Shown: in pieces, positions 13,953-24,780 of the stretch
Position numbering within the stretch: position 1 is the first letter of the stretch
Layout of the letters: every line of letters begins with the position of its first letter
Assembly: GCA_030447805.1 (NCBI GenBank)
Contig: JAUJOE010000014.1
Span: forward strand, 1-38,603
From: Nocardioidaceae bacterium
GTDB taxonomy: Bacteria; Actinomycetota; Actinomycetes; Propionibacteriales; Nocardioidaceae
DNA length: 38,603 nt
Direction: 5' to 3'
Notes under the pieces: generated by a model
What the model was told of the DNA's origin: nothing
Databases searched by the model: none
What the model saw: the letters and a program-made list of their open reading frames with translations, nothing else
Translations under genes and position numbers: made by a program

Positions 13953-15344
13953 ATGAGTGCAGAGGGCCTTGCCGCAGCCCAGGAGAAGATGCGCGCCGGC
14001 AGAGTTCACCCGGTCGCGATTGACGTGTTCAGTCACTACTACCGCCAACTCGAAACCGGCGCCACGGGTCTAGTGCCCGAGGCAGACATCGAGCCGATCA
14101 CCGAGCCGACGCGGCTGGCCGATCTCGAGCTCGACGCCGAGCACGGTGCTGCAGCGCTTGGGGAAACCGTCGTGATCAAGCTCAACGGCGGCTTGGGTAC
14201 GTCGATGGGCATGTCGCGCGCGAAGTCGCTGCTGGAGGTGCGCGACGGGTTGACCTTCCTCGACCTGATCGCCTCCCAGGTGTTGCACGCGCGGGAGCGT
14301 TACGGCGTGCGGCTGCCGCTGGTTTTCATGGACTCCTTCCGAACTCACGAAGACACCCTGCGGGCGCTGGCCGCCTACCCCGACCTGCCCGTCGGCGATC
14401 TCCCGCTGGACTTCATCCAGAACCGCGAACCGAAGATCCGCGCCGACGACCTGATGCCGGTGGAGTGGCCCGCCGACCCGAGCCTTGAGTGGTGCCCGCC
14501 CGGTCATGGGGACCTCTACACCGCACTGTCGGGATCGGGGCTGCTCGGCCAGCTCCTCTCCGCTGGCTTCCGCTACGCGTTCGTCTCGAACTCCGACAAC
14601 CTGGCCGCCACGGCTGACGTGCGAATCGCTGGCTGGTTCGCCTCGACCGGGGCGCCGTTCGCCACCGAGGTGTGTCGGCGTACGCCGGCTGACCGCAAGG
14701 GCGGGCACCTGGCGATCCGCAAGAGCGACGGGCAGCTGATCCTGCGCGAGACCGCGCAGACCGCGCCGGAGGACATGGAGTCCTTCATCGACATCACCCG
14801 GCACCGGTACTCCAACACCAACAACCTGTGGCTGAACATGTCGGCCCTGGCCGACACGCTTGCGGCGAGCGGCGGAGTGCTGGGGCTGCCGCTGATTCGC
14901 AATGCCAAGACCGTCGACCCGGCCGACTCGTCGTCACCGGCCGTCATCCAGATCGAGACGGCGATGGGAGCAGCCGTCGAGGTCTTCCCCGGTGCCACCG
15001 CGCTCGAGGTGGAACGCGACAGGTTCGTGCCGGTGAAGTCGACGAACGACCTGCTCGTCCTGCGCTCCGACGCGTACGAGATGTCCGACGACTTCTCGAT
15101 CCGGCTGGCCGACGGACTGACCGACGCGCCCCTGGTCGACCTCGACCCGGCGTTCTACAAGCTCGTGGGCGACTTCGACGCGAGGTTCCCGGCCGGACCG
15201 CCCTCATTGGCGGGCGCCACGTCGCTCACTGTGCGCGGGGACTGGACGTTTGGTGCCGGTGTGGTCGCGCGCGGCGCTGTGGAGGTCGAGGCCGACGGGT
15301 CGCCCGGCGTCATCGCCGCCGGGACGGTGCTCGAAGGCCATTAG
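13953..15344 (+). CDS. UTP-glucose-1-phosphate uridylyltransferase, eukaryotic-type (UDPGP family)
   Basis: Makes UDP-glucose from glucose-1-phosphate and UTP. The protein has 463 residues, whereas bacterial GalU is about 300. The motifs are those of eukaryotic UGPase: VIKLNGGLGTSMGMSRAKSL (nucleotide-binding loop and catalytic Lys), PLVFMDSFRTHEDT, WCPPGHGDLYTAL, FVSNSDNLAA, NTNNLWLNMSAL, and a C-terminal part that begins the beta-helix (GPPSLAGATSLTVRGDWTFG). It occupies the place where M. tuberculosis has galU (Rv0993), upstream of moeA. This looks like non-orthologous replacement at a conserved locus. The frame is intact and the ATG start has TAGCAT upstream. Pgm at 2165 supplies its substrate. 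Confidence 0.92.
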   Translation: MSAEGLAAAQEKMRAGRVHPVAIDVFSHYYRQLETGATGLVPEADIEPITEPTRLADLELDAEHGAAALGETVVIKLNGGLGTSMGMSRAKSLLEVRDGLTFLDLIASQVLHARERYGVRLPLVFMDSFRTHEDTLRALAAYPDLPVGDLPLDFIQNREPKIRADDLMPVEWPADPSLEWCPPGHGDLYTALSGSGLLGQLLSAGFRYAFVSNSDNLAATADVRIAGWFASTGAPFATEVCRRTPADRKGGHLAIRKSDGQLILRETAQTAPEDMESFIDITRHRYSNTNNLWLNMSALADTLAASGGVLGLPLIRNAKTVDPADSSSPAVIQIETAMGAAVEVFPGATALEVERDRFVPVKSTNDLLVLRSDAYEMSDDFSIRLADGLTDAPLVDLDPAFYKLVGDFDARFPAGPPSLAGATSLTVRGDWTFGAGVVARGAVEVEADGSPGVIAAGTVLEGH

Positions 15345-15390
15345 GCTTGCCGATTGCCGTCCCCACCCGACCGAGAGCCGTGCGAACCTG

Positions 15391-16612
15391 ATGCGCAGCG
15401 TTGACGAGCACCTGAGCAGGATCTTGGACGCCGTGCGGCCGCTGCCGCCGTACGAGCAGCCGCTGCTGGAGGCACTCGGCCTGCCGATCTGCGAGGACGT
15501 CAGGTCGCCGATCGACCTGCCGAGCTTCGACAACTCAGCCATGGACGGCTACGCCTGCCGGTTGGCCGACCTGCTGGAGGCGTCGCGCGACACACCGGTG
15601 CGGCTGCCGGTTGTCGGCGAGTCCGCAGCCGGGCAGACCAAGGCGTACGCCCTGTCGCCCGGCCAGACGGTCAAGATCATGACGGGCGCGCCGCTGCCGG
15701 CAGGGGCCGACGTGGTCGTGCCGGTCGAGTGGACAGACGGCGGCCGGGCGACGGTGTCGATCGTGCAGACGCCGAGCCCGGGCCAGCATGTGCGGCCTCG
15801 CGGTGCAGGACGTGCGGGCGGGCGATGCTTTGCTCGAGCAGGGCACCGTGCTGGGGCCACGGCAGGCAGCGATCCTCGCCGCCACCGGCTACCCGTCAGT
15901 GAAGGCGCGGCCCCGACCGCGGGTCGTGGTCGTCTCGACGGGCAGCGAGCTGCGCGAGCCGGGTGAGCCGCTCGGCTTCGACTCGGTCTACGACGCCAAC
16001 TCGTTCGCGCTGGCGGCGGCCGCCCGGCAGGCCGACGCGATCGCCTACCGGGTCGGGATCGTCAGTGACGACCCGCAGGAGCTCACCGACACACTGTCCG
16101 ACCAGCTGGTGCGCGCCGACCTGGTGGTCACCAGCGGCGGCGTCAGCAAGGGCGACTACGACGTGGTCAAGGACGTGCTCGGCCGGCTTGGCACCGTGGA
16201 GTTCGCCGAGGTGGCGATGCAGCCGGGCAAGCCGCAGGGCTTCGGGACGGTGGGTGAGGACGACACCCCCATCTTCACGCTGCCAGGGAACCCGGTGTCG
16301 TCGTACGTCTCGTTCGAGGTCTTCGTGCTGCCGGCGATCCGGCGGATGATGGGCAAGCTGCCCTACCGGCGACCGCTCGTGCGGGCCACCTGCATGGCTG
16401 GCTTCGGCTCGCCGCGGGGGCGTACGCAGTACGTGCGAGGGGACTTCGAGGTGACGGCGCGCGGCGCCCAGGTCAGGCCGGTGGGCGGCCACGGGTCGCA
16501 CCTCATCGGCAGCCTGTCGCAGTCGAACTGCCTGATCGTCGTACCCGAAGCCACCACTGCGGTCGAGGCCGGATCCATTGTCGACGTCGCTGTGCTTGAT
16601 CGGAACTTCTGA
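15391..16612 (+). CDS. moeA: Molybdopterin molybdotransferase / gephyrin-like Glp (one frameshift)
   Basis: A MoeA-family protein of about 406 residues. It starts at ATG 15391 ([20 protein letters not shown]). Domains: the MoeA N-terminal region ([42 protein letters not shown]) and the MoCF-binding domain ([46 protein letters not shown]), ending in a domain IV segment. One extra base near 15806 shifts the frame; removing it restores [20 protein letters not shown]. In actinobacteria this locus encodes Glp (M. tuberculosis Rv0994), a MoeA relative that binds FtsZ and the receptor GlpR. The downstream moaC and mogA suggest it may still serve Moco synthesis. Overlaps moaC by one base (TGATG). Confidence 0.9.
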
Positions 16613-17154
16613 TGACCACCGCCCCGCCCGATCAGCCGGCACAGCCCGACCAGCCCGCTCGCCCCGGTCAGCCGGCTGGGTTGACGCACGTGGACGAGAC
16701 CGGCGCGGCCCGCATGGTCGACGTCTCGGGCAAGCAGGTGACGGAGCGGGAGGCGGTGGCGGCCGGCCGGGTGCGGGTCTCCGCCGAGGTGGTGGCGCTG
16801 CTGCGCGGCGATGGGGTGCCCAAGGGGGACGCCCTCGGTGTCGCGCGGGTGGCGGGGATCATGGCCGCCAAACGGACCGGCGACCTGGTGCCGTTGTGCC
16901 ACCCACTTTCGCTCAGCGGCGTGGCGGTCGACCTGGAGGTGACCGATGCCGCAGTGGAGATCACCGCGACCGTACGCACCGCGGACCGCACCGGTGTCGA
17001 GATGGAGGCGCTGACGGCCGTCTGCGTCGCGGCGCTCACCGTCGTCGACATGGTGAAGGCGGTTGACAAGGCGGCGGTGATCGACGACGTCCGGGTGCTG
17101 GCGAAGTCGGGCGGGCGCAGCGGCACCTGGACCAGGAGCGAGGCGTCGCCGTGA
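16612..17154 (+). CDS. moaC: Cyclic pyranopterin monophosphate synthase MoaC
   Basis: Converts the MoaA product to cyclic pyranopterin monophosphate in molybdopterin synthesis. The protein has 180 residues. The proline/glutamine-rich N-terminal ~25 residues are an extension. Core motifs: [50 protein letters not shown] (active-site CHP), [20 protein letters not shown], and [20 protein letters not shown]. Start ATG overlaps the moeA stop; its own stop overlaps the next gene (GTGA). No moaA is in the window. Frame intact. Confidence 0.94.
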   Translation: MTTAPPDQPAQPDQPARPGQPAGLTHVDETGAARMVDVSGKQVTEREAVAAGRVRVSAEVVALLRGDGVPKGDALGVARVAGIMAAKRTGDLVPLCHPLSLSGVAVDLEVTDAAVEITATVRTADRTGVEMEALTAVCVAALTVVDMVKAVDKAAVIDDVRVLAKSGGRSGTWTRSEASP

Positions 17155-17665
17155 GCGAACTGCAGGTCCGTCGGGCGGTGGTGCTGTCGGTGTCGAACCG
17201 GGCGGCCGCCGGCGTGTACGACGACACGACCGGACCGCGGATCGTCACCGCTCTCGGCGACCTGGGCTTCGGCGAGGTCTCCAGCGCGGTGGTACCCGAC
17301 GGCGCGCCGGTGCTGGCGGCGCTCGCGGAGGCGATCTCGGCAGAGGTGGACGTGGTGGTGACCACCGGTGGCACCGGGCTGTCGCCAACCGACCAGACGC
17401 CGGAAATGACCCGGCAGGTGCTGGACTACGAGGTGCCAGGCATCGCTGAGGCCATCCGCGCCTACGGGCTCGGGCAGGGGTGTCGACGGCGTGCCTGTCG
17501 CGTGGGCTGGCGGGCGTCGCGGGTCGTACGCTGATCGTCAACCTGCCGGGGTCGCCGGGCGGCGTCAAGGACGGCCTGGCCGTGCTGCTTCCCATTCTTG
17601 GCCACACGTTGGACCAGATAGCGGGCGGTGACCACCTTCGGGCCGAAGCCGGCGGTGCGCCCTGA
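17151..17665 (+). CDS. mogA: MogA/MoaB family molybdopterin adenylyltransferase (frameshifted)
   Basis: Adenylylates molybdopterin before metal insertion. The start is GTG 17151 within the moaC stop. MoCF fold: [39 protein letters not shown] (conserved TGGTG loop) and [14 protein letters not shown]. One base is missing in a G-run near 17476; after it the frame continues [20 protein letters not shown], then [20 protein letters not shown], to TGA 17663-17665. Total length about 170, normal for the family. The homopolymer position suggests a sequencing error and not mutation. In the moeA-moaC-mogA operon. Confidence 0.9.
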
Positions 17666-17679
17666 CCCGCGGCTGGCCG

Positions 17680-18248
17680 GTGCGGCTGTCCAACGGGCGG
17701 GTGGGCCTGCGCCCGCTGACGATGCGCGACGCTTCCCGGTGGGCTGAGCTGCGGCGTACCAACGCTGCCTGGCTCGCGCCGTGGGAGTCGACCCGGCCAC
17801 CGGGGCCATCGCCGCGCCACACCGGCTACCGGGCCATGACTCGGGACCTCATCAGGCACGGCCGCGCTGGGCACGCCTTGCCGTTCGTGGTCACCTACGA
17901 CGCGGTGATGGTGGGACAGCTGACCGTCACCGGCATCACGTGGGGGTCGGCACGGTGGGCGCAGATGGGTTACTGGATCGACCAGGGCCACGCGGGGCGC
18001 GGCATCATGCCGACGTCGGTGGCGATGGCGTGCGACCACTGCTTCGGCACGATGGGACTGCACCGGATCGAGATAGCGATCCGGCCGGAGAACGTGGCCA
18101 GTCTGCGGATCGTGCAAAGCTCGGCTTCACCGAGGTTGGCCTGGCACCGCGTTACCTGCACATCAACGGGATGTGGCGGGACCACCTGCTGTTCGGTCTC
18201 ACCGCCGAAGAGGTGCCGTACGGCGTGCAGGCCCGCCTCAAGCAGTAG
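17680..18248 (+). CDS. rimJ: GNAT N-acetyltransferase, RimJ-like (frameshifted)
   Basis: An acetyl-CoA-dependent acetyltransferase of the RimJ/RimL type, which modify protein N-termini such as ribosomal proteins. Landmarks: VRLSNGRVGLRPLTMRDAS (strand 1), MGYWIDQGHAGRGIMPTSVA (acetyl-CoA P-loop, here G-H-A-G-R-G), and MGLHRIEIAIRPENVASLRI. A single base is missing near 18115; the frame then resumes as KLGFTEVGLAPRYLHINGMW, ending LLFGLTAEEVPYG. The start GTG 17680 is not certain: the frame is open a few codons further (LTRGWP), overlapping mogA. M. tuberculosis has rimJ (Rv0995) in the same place between glp and glpR. Confidence 0.87.
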
Positions 18249-18330
18249 TCCGCGCTCGGTTCACTGCTCGTCACACAACTTCTCAGCCGACACACCGCTG
18301 CAGCTGTCCAGCAAGCGCCGGGCGCCGCTC

Positions 18331-18336
18331 TACGGT
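18331..18336 (+). promoter_or_regulatory. -10 hexamer for leaderless glpR
   Basis: TACGGT six bases before GTG 18343. The 94-base gap after rimJ suggests a promoter separate from the moco operon. Confidence 0.45.
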
Positions 18337-18342
18337 CGTCTC

Positions 18343-19228
18343 GTGGGTCTCACCGGCATCATCTACGGGGCGATCGTCGTGGCGTGGGCCGCCTACCTGG
18401 TGCCGTTGGCTCTGCGTCGCCACGACGAGGCAGCCCGTTCCCGTTCGATCGACCGGTTTTCCGGAGCGATGCGGGTGCTGTCACGTCGCGACATGTCAAC
18501 CGCAGGCCGGCTGGTCGTAACGCCGCCGCGAGCAGTTGACCGCTTGGTGAGTCCAGGGCTGAGCCGGCACGTTGCGGCCGCCCCAGTGTCCGCTGCCCGG
18601 CCGAGCCGCGAGTCGCTGCGGGTGGCTGCGGCCCGCCGTCGACGGGTAGTAGTTCTCTTGCTGTGTCTTACGGCTGCTGTCTCGGTCGCAGCCGGTTTCC
18701 GCGTCGTCCCGTTGTGGTCGCCTGCCGTGCCGCTGGCCTTGGTCGGCGGCTTCTTGTGCCTGGTCCGTCGACAGGTTCGCAAAGCGAGCGACGCTTACTG
18801 GGCCGAAGTGGCCTCGGCAACCCGGGCTCCGTCTAACGTCGTCCGCCGTACGCCGACCCGTGTCGACGCTTCACACGGAGCAGCCAAGGGAGCCGACGAG
18901 GAGCCGACGGTGCCGTTGGATGTCCGAGGCGCTCAAGGAAGCCGTCGCCGTGGCCGCGATCGAGCCGGAGCGAAGGGTGGCGGTGGCGTTGTCGACCGCC
19001 GACGGTGGCTCACTGTGGGACCCGCTGCCGATCACGCTGCCGACGTACGTCGACAAGCCGGTCGTCGCGCGAACGAGCCGCCGCATCGACCTCGGCGCGC
19101 CCGGCACCTGGTCGTCGGGCCACTCGGCCGAGGCGACCAAGGCGGCTGCGACGACTGGCGGGGGTACTAGCGGCGAAGACGCCGGGGCTGCTGCCGACGA
19201 AGAGCCAGCCCGCGCTGTCAACGGCTAA
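18343..19228 (+). CDS. glpR: GlpR/SepX-like membrane receptor for gephyrin-like protein (frameshifted)
   Basis: About 295 residues. The N-terminus GLTGIIYGAIVVAWAAYLVP is a membrane helix followed by LALRRHDEAARSRSIDRFSG and AMRVLSRRD, the hallmark of the GlpR/SepX family. Two more helices lie in the middle (about residues 105-145), then a long tail ending DPLPITLPTYVDKP, then RIDLGAPGTWSSG, also typical. GlpR (Rv0996) binds the MoeA-like Glp and links it to FtsZ; SepX is the Streptomyces septum protein. The tail moves to a second frame near 18910-18930, within low-complexity linker sequence, so the exact indel is unclear. It is probably a division/elongation factor. Start GTG 18343 has TACGGT upstream. 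Confidence 0.85.
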
Positions 19229-19525
19229 CCGGTCAGCGTCCAGGTGAGCTGGACGGCGATGTTCGCCGGGTCCACCGGGCGTAGAGGCATTTCTGGTGCC
19301 CGGCTGCCCCGGCTGCCCAAGGGCCCGACTGCCCGGGGGCCCGGCTACCGGGGCAGGGCTCCCACCTCGTAAACCATGTGCAGCTATTGCAGTTGGTTGA
19401 CGACTGCGCACCCTACCTCCCCCCGGGGGACCCCCGTCGCGGCAAGAGCCCGTCTGCGCTCAGGCGTCTGAGTGCTAAGGTTTCCGTTCGGTTGAACCCG
19501 CTCGCCGTGCCCGCACGGCCACCCC
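19229..19525. other. Intergenic region with GC-rich inverted repeats
   Basis: No convincing gene. TGCCCCGG (19305-19312) and CCGGGGCA (19348-19355) pair perfectly, with further G/C hairpins inside, a likely terminator for glpR. 19370-19410 holds CGTAAACC and GCAGTTGGTTGACGACT, shared with the 36.8 kb region. TAAGGT at 19476 may be the -10 of the tRNA. On the minus strand 19225-19287 reads as a 21-codon frame (MPLRP... to LTWTLTG), perhaps a gene remnant; too short to judge. Confidence 0.5.
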
Positions 19526-19601
<76 letters not shown>

Positions 19602-19654
19602 CCGCTAGGAATCGGCCGTAGCCAGTTGTCACGTCCAGGGAGTACGTCAAGGGC

Positions 19655-20001
19655 CTACAGCTGTAGGTGGAGTCGCAGTGCGTCGCCGAGCTGCGCCATG
19701 ACGTCGGCTGGGACCTGTCCGAGGACAGCGTCCAGCCGCTCGACTGCGATCGAGCGGACCTGCTCCGCCTGAGCTTTGCAGTCTTGCCGTAGCCCGGTCG
19801 CGGCTGCAGGCAGCAGCGCCTGGAAGGGGAAGATCCGTTCGGTGTTGCTGGTGACCGGTACCACTGTGACCACCCCGCGGCCGAGCCGTGCGGCGACCGA
19901 GTTCGCACGGTCGTTGCTGACGATCACTGCGGGACGTTGTTGGTTGGCTTCGCTTCCGCGGACGGGTCCAGAACGGCGAGACGGATCTCACCGCGCAGCA
20001 T
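19655..20001 (-). CDS. mazF: MazF-family endoribonuclease toxin (frameshifted)
   Basis: A type II toxin that cleaves mRNA at short motifs. The start is ATG 20001 ([13 protein letters not shown]), then the frame changes near 19965 (one G missing) to [20 protein letters not shown], giving the MazF signature of RPAVIVSND in the first strands, then [20 protein letters not shown] and [20 protein letters not shown]. About 115 residues, the typical size. The start lies 14 bases inside the antitoxin gene, so the pair is translationally coupled. The tRNA-Ala is 50 bases from its end on the other strand, a common location for acquired modules. Confidence 0.85.
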
Positions 20002-20217
20002 CGGCGATCCCGTCTGCCGCGGTCGCATCCCACATCGCGTAGTCGCCTGATGCTTCCCATTCGTTCCAGCGGCCTCGTAGTCCCGCTCCAGCTCGGGCAG
20101 TCGCAGCATGCCGACGGCGTGGTGCAAGGCGGCCGACCTCGATGGGAGGCCCGTTGTGCGAGCGAACTCGTCGAGGATGGCCACGTCCTCGTCCGGGAGG
20201 CTGACGCTGAGTTTCAC
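19988..20217 (-). CDS. mazE: MazE-like ribbon-helix-helix antitoxin (frameshifted)
   Basis: About 76 residues. The start is GTG 20217, with TAGCAT six bases before. An N-terminal ribbon-helix-helix DNA-binding part ([19 protein letters not shown]; then [15 protein letters not shown]) is followed by an acidic/aromatic tail that neutralises the toxin: LERDYEAA, then after one missing base near 20087 [20 protein letters not shown] to the stop at 19988. The promoter region GGTACCACTACTGCGGTAGC is partly palindromic and could be its own operator. This is the same architecture as several mycobacterial MazEF pairs. Confidence 0.83.
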
Positions 20218-20223
20218 ACCGCA

Positions 20224-20229
20224 ATGCTA
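20224..20229 (-). promoter_or_regulatory. -10 hexamer of mazEF
   Basis: TAGCAT on the minus strand, six bases before GTG 20217 and inside a partly palindromic GGTACC/GGTAGC region, a plausible autoregulated leaderless promoter. Confidence 0.45.
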
Positions 20230-20280
20230 CCGCAGTAGTGGTACCGACGGCGGGTCGGCCGCCGATCGCGACCGGCGGTG

Positions 20281-21991
20281 CTAGATCCACTTCGTCAGCC
20301 ACATCCGGTCGTTCCACTCTTCGTTGCTGAGCAGTTGGCCGGTGAGGATCGGATAGAAGTAGATGAAGTTCACCGCGACAGCAAGGACGAAGGCGCCGAC
20401 GGCGAGGGAGCCGACAAGGCGGCGCGTGTAGGAGTTTCCGGCTCGGCCGAGGACCTTGCCAAGGAGGAGCGTCACGCTGATGACCGTGAACGGAATGATG
20501 GCGACGCCGTAGAAGAAGAAGATCGGCCGGTCGGAGAACAGCACCCAGGGCAACCAGGTTGTCAGCACGCCAACAATCGGTACGCCGAACCGCCAGTCCC
20601 GCCGCGTCACCCAGTACCCCAGGCCCACGATCAGCGCGAGCACACCGCCCCACCACAGCACCGGCGTGCCGATGGCCAACACCTGCTTGACGCAGTCCTG
20701 GCCCTGCGGGCATTCCGGGATCACCGTGTTGTCACCGCTGACGGCGGAGATCCCGAGTGGCCGGTTGATCACCAGCCAGCCAGCGGGGTCGGACTGGAAC
20801 GGGTGGGTCGCCTCCTTGATGTAGTCACCGGTGTGGAACTCGAAGACCTCCTTGTGGAAGTTCCACAAGATGTTCAGGTCATGCAGTGCGCCCTCCGCCG
20901 GGCCGTCGGGTTTGTCGTTGACGGAGCTCCACGTCCAGTCGTTGGAGTCCACGGCGTGGCCGAACTCGGCTTCGAACTTCTCCGCATGGGTCAAGAAGCC
21001 CATCCACGACACGACGTACACGACCAGGGCAACGCCCACGACTGACACCAGCGCCGGCAGGCCGTCCGCAAGCACCGACTTCACCGGCGCCAAACGAACT
21101 CCAATCGCCCGGCGCATGCCGCAGTCCCACGCGAACATCAGCAGACCGAAGCCGGCCAACACGAAAAGCCCGCTCCACTTCGTGCCGATCGCGAGGCCGA
21201 AGCACGCTCCGGCAGCGATCCGCCACGGGCGCAGCAGGGCCGCGCACGGGACCAAACCCACCAGCCGTCGCGCCCGGTGACGTCTCGTACCGACGCGCGA
21301 GCTTCACCCGCGCCCAATCTCGATCAGCGACCAGGCAGTGCGTCGCGCACAGCAACCAAAATGCCAGGAAGATGTCGAGCAGCGCGAACCGCGACATCAC
21401 GAAGTGCAGACCGTCCAGCGCGAGCAGTACGCCGGCCACACACCCGAGCAGCGTGGACCCGGTGAGCCTACGCACCAGCCTGCACATCACGAGCACCATC
21501 AGCGTGCCGGTTAAGGCAGCGGAGAAGCGCCAGCCCAGCGGCGTAAGACCAAAGAGCCACTCCCCGACGGCGATCATCCACTTGCCCACCTCGGGGTGCA
21601 CCACCAGGCTCGGCGGCTTGTCGAAGATCTTCTCCGTCGAGCCGGAGTTGATGATCTTGTCCGCTTCGCTCTCGTCGGTGCTGTCGTCGTTTACGAAGCT
21701 CGAGGCGTACCCCTTCACCAGCAGCGAATAGCCGTCCTTGGCGTAGTACGTCTCGTCGAACGTGATGTCGTGCGGGGTCGTCAGGTTCCAGAACTGCAAG
21801 AAGCCGGCCAGCACCGTGATGATGACCGGCGCCAGCCATCCCCACATCGGGTCGCTGCGGAAGTGCAGCGGGGTGAAGCGGCGCCGCATCCGCGGCAGTG
21901 GGTGGCCCTCGACATTGGAGGCGAGCACGGCACCGGCGCTCGGGTTGCGCGCTGAGGACCCCGTGGGTCGGGCCGGTGCTGATGTCGCCAC
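20281..21991 (-). CDS. pmt: Protein O-mannosyltransferase, GT39/PMT family (frameshifted)
   Basis: Transfers mannose from polyprenyl-phosphate-mannose to secreted proteins, in the membrane. About 570 residues with roughly ten membrane helices. N-terminal part: a cytosolic ~50 residues, helix WLAPVIITVLAGFLQFWNL, then TTPHDITFDETYYAKDGYSL (the catalytic DE in loop 1), DKPPSLVVHPEVGKWMI and FVMSRFALLDIFLAFW. The frame changes near 21250-21275 and continues LLRPWRIAAGACFGLAIGTK, WSGLFVLAG, then the extracellular domain (DPAGWLVINRP) and C-terminal helices to TAG 20281. Start is GTG 21991, with TACGAT seven bases upstream. Rv1002c is the M. tuberculosis counterpart beside rsmI (Rv1003), divergent as here. 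Confidence 0.9.
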
Positions 21992-21998
21992 GCCGGCA

Positions 21999-22004
21999 AT
22001 CGTA
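21999..22004 (-). promoter_or_regulatory. -10 hexamer for leaderless pmt
   Basis: TACGAT on the minus strand, seven bases before GTG 21991, in the 139-base divergent region shared with rsmI. Confidence 0.45.
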
Positions 22005-22130
22005 CGAGCGCGAACCGGTCAATGAACGGCCCGCGACGTCCCGGTGTCGCCCGACCCACGACCGTCTACCGGGTTTTCGCGGTAGATGTACGAAGACGTT
22101 GGGGGAGCGGCGGCTGCGAGGATGGGCGGC

Positions 22131-22956
22131 ATGACGTTGGTGGTCGCCGCCACGCCGATCGGGAATCGGGCGGATGCCTCGCCCCGACTAGCAACCGAAC
22201 TGGCCGCCGCCGATGTCATCGCGGCGGAGGACACCCGCCGCGTACGTCGGCTGCTGACCGACCTGGAGATCCAGCCGAGCGGGCGCATGGTGTCGTACTT
22301 CGAGGGCAACGAGCAGCAGCGCACGCCACAACTGCTCGAGGCGTTGGAGGCGGGGAGCGGGTCGTTCTCGTCACCGACGCCGGCATGCCCAGCGTCTCCG
22401 ACCCCGGGTACCGGCTCGTCGCGGCCGCCGTGGCCCGCCGGCGTCGAGGTGACCGCCGTACCCGGCCCGTCAGCGGTGTTGACCGCGCTCGGCGTCTCGG
22501 CCCTGCCGGTCGACCGGTTCTGTTTTGAGGGGTTCCTTCCCCGGAAGGCTGCCGAGCGTGCCAAGAGGCTCGCCGACCTGCGCACCGAACCCCGGACGAT
22601 GGTTTTCTTCGAAGCGCCGCACCGCACGGCCGCGACCCTAGACGCGATGGCCGAGGCTTTCACACCAGACCGACCAGCCGCGGTGTGTCGGGAGCTGACC
22701 AAAACCCATGAGGAGGTCCGGCGGGGGCAGCCTCGAGGAGCTCGGTAGGTGGGCGGCGGACGGCGTACGCGGTGAAGTGACGATCGTGGTCCAGGGCGCT
22801 CCGCCAGCTCAACCAGCCGACCTTGGCGATGCCGCACTTCGCCAGCTCGTGGACGACGAGGTCGCCACCGGGCGGTCGAAGAAGGACGCGATCACGACCG
22901 TGGCGGCCGAAACCGGTCTGCCGCGCAAGGCCGTCTACGCCGCAGCCCATCGCTAA
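22131..22956 (+). CDS. rsmI: 16S rRNA 2'-O-ribose C1402 methyltransferase RsmI (frameshifted)
   Basis: Methylates C1402 of 16S rRNA with SAM. Reading from ATG 22131: MTLVVAATPIGNRADASPRL (family GNLxD loop region), ADVIAAEDTRRVRRLLTD, YFEGNEQQRTPQLLEALEAG. It then moves to another frame near 22355 for ERVVLVTDAGMPSVSDPGYR LVAAAVAR, returns near 22440 for VEVTAVPGPSAVLTALGVSA, and shifts again near 22727 for SLEELGRWAADGVRGEVTIV, ending KAVYAAAHR at 22956. All motifs are present at normal length (~275), so three indels are probably sequencing errors. This is the start of the error-dense part of the window. Confidence 0.88.
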
Positions 22957-22976
22957 TTGCGGTGGACAGCCGCTCA

Positions 22977-24776
<1,800 letters not shown>

Positions 24777-24780
<4 letters not shown>

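Noticed and set aside
19225-19287. A 21-codon minus-strand frame ending QLTWTLTG
   Set aside because: Could be a gene remnant but is too short, and no upstream continuation was found.
19453-19478. A second CIRCE site upstream of tRNA-Ala
   Set aside because: Only the right half (GAGTGCTAA) is present; the left half matches 6 of 9 bases and the spacing is 8, not 9.
20278-21045. A 255-codon plus-strand frame opposite pmt
   Set aside because: Glu/His/Arg-rich shadow of membrane-helix codons.
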